DNA of 64,000 bases from OLB16 sp964481775 (GTDB lineage: Bacteria > Hinthialibacterota > Hinthialibacteria > OLB16): contig CAYZUX010000004.1 in assembly GCA_964481775.1 (NCBI GenBank), positions 1 through 64,000 of the forward strand. The letters run 5' to 3'. Position numbers and translations under genes: made by a program. Of the stretch, positions 63,460-64,000 are shown piece by piece. The notes under the pieces are model-generated. The model saw nothing but the letters and a program-made list of their open reading frames with translations. It made no database searches and was not told the origin of the DNA. Each line of letters opens with the position of its first letter. Position 1 is the first letter of the stretch.

Positions 63460-64000
63460 TCACTCCTCACCCGCCAGAGGATGAGCTTGATCATAGGCCT
63501 GCCGGAGACGTTGCAGGGTGACATGTGTGTATTTCTGGGTGGTTTTCAGGGACTCGTGACCGAGTAATTCCTGTATCACACGCAGGTCGGCTCCTGCATC
63601 CAGCAGATGGGTGGCGAAGCTGTGACGCAGCATGTGGGGGGTTACCCGGCCGATACCCAGCTGTAAGCCAAGGCGGTGCGCCAGACGTTGAACTGTCCGG
63701 GTGGTCAAACGGCCTCCTCGTGGATTCACAAACAACGGCTCCTTAAGTCCGGGTTGGCCACGTTCCTCCAGGTAAGCATCCAAAACATGCATGGCAGGCT
63801 CGCCCAAGGGTACCTCCTGCTCCTTGGCTCCTTTCGCAAGGATGCGAAGCGTTCCTCCCCGCGGGTCGTAATCGCCTACATTCAAGCCCACCAGGGAGCT
63901 GACACGAATCCCTGATGAGTAAAGGGTTTCGAGCATGGCACGATCCCTGAGCGGCAGATCCGCCCCTTCCAGGAGGCGGTTCATCTCCTCGACCGGCAGG
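63460..64000 (-). CDS. Tyrosine recombinase XerC/XerD, C-terminal part (cut by window edge)
   Basis: The frame is open to the right edge at 64000 with no start, so the N-terminus (SAM-like DNA-binding domain) is outside. The catalytic residues are present: Arg in SSGIRVSSL, Lys in KGAKEQEV, HxxR in TPHMLRHSFATHLL, His in LLGHES and Tyr in TTQKYTHV. These act in site-specific recombination, most probably dif dimer resolution. The phage-type module at 31-42 kb is far away, so this is more likely the housekeeping XerC/D. Confidence 0.92.
   Translation of the reverse strand, partial: LPVEEMNRLLEGADLPLRDRAMLETLYSSGIRVSSLVGLNVGDYDPRGGTLRILAKGAKEQEVPLGEPAMHVLDAYLEERGQPGLKEPLFVNPRGGRLTTRTVQRLAHRLGLQLGIGRVTPHMLRHSFATHLLDAGADLRVIQELLGHESLKTTQKYTHVTLQRLRQAYDQAHPLAGEE

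Noticed and set aside
1..64000. CRISPR arrays, tRNA and rRNA genes
   Set aside because: I saw no regularly spaced direct repeats of 24-40 bases and no tRNA or rRNA-like stretch; a covariance-model search would be needed to exclude tRNAs fully.
63460..64000. XerC/D as the integrase of the phage-type module
   Set aside because: It is over 21 kb away, separated by housekeeping genes, and has housekeeping Xer motifs.

Overview
This window reads as a chromosomal scaffold of an uncultured, didermic (LPS-type) bacterium with a respiratory, polysaccharide-degrading lifestyle. The evidence is an LptE-like lipoprotein next to HolA, many lipoproteins, a mannose-1-phosphate guanylyltransferase, multihaem cytochromes, a cytochrome bd-like oxidase with a c-haem domain, a formylglycine-type sulfatase, a BNR sugar-binding/lyase-like protein, a DgoD-like dehydratase and an esterase. 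The combination of a stand-alone G/F-T-L-I-E-L prepilin, a NodB deacetylase with a Pro/Thr-rich tail, and sulfatases is common in deep-branching phyla such as Sumerlaeota or Hydrogenedentota. That placement is an inference; no rRNA or tRNA gene was found to settle it. A 100-N block at 56658-56757 shows this is a draft scaffold, and it is flanked by the same 55 bases on both sides.

Layout. 1-4619 (+): an acyl-CoA dehydrogenase (cut by the window edge), an ETF:quinone oxidoreductase-like flavoprotein, EtfB and EtfA, which together would move electrons from acyl-CoA to quinone. 4768-8593: sulfatase, prepilin and BNR protein. 8607-17375 (-): two back-to-back respiratory operons. Each encodes a Tat-exported HybA-like iron-sulfur protein and an NrfD-type membrane quinol subunit. 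The downstream one continues into 13-haem and 7-haem cytochromes, PurN and a flavin reductase. Both operons have the same promoter-like block about 35 bases before the start codon. 17613-20616 (-): FGGY sugar kinase, small unknown protein, CysK. 20854-28226 (+): DUF547 protein and an unusual envelope cluster, comprising a secreted low-complexity protein, two related small helical proteins, a giant tandem-repeat lipoprotein, a 34-residue membrane peptide and LptE, then HolA, ManC and a miniature flagellar-rod-like protein.

31297-42384 (+) is a compact phage-type module of 16 genes: portal, decoration protein, capsid, connector, tail/fibre proteins, endolysin, holin candidate, tail hub and terminase. 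It has no integrase, repressor, replication genes, tail tube or tape measure. Four palindromic intergenic repeats lie in and at the end of this module. It could be a decayed prophage, a short-tailed particle or a gene-transfer-agent-like element.

42480-56558: membrane protein, TPR proteins, ThiS, a receiver-HATPase fusion, a dehydrogenase/MocA fusion, glycosyltransferase, GlgA, DUF309 protein, an orphan HigA antitoxin with a likely HigB remnant, TlyA and a NodB deacetylase. 57116-64000: a two-gene cytochrome bd-like oxidase, MurJ, DgoD-like dehydratase, esterase, and the C-terminal part of a XerC/D recombinase cut by the right edge.
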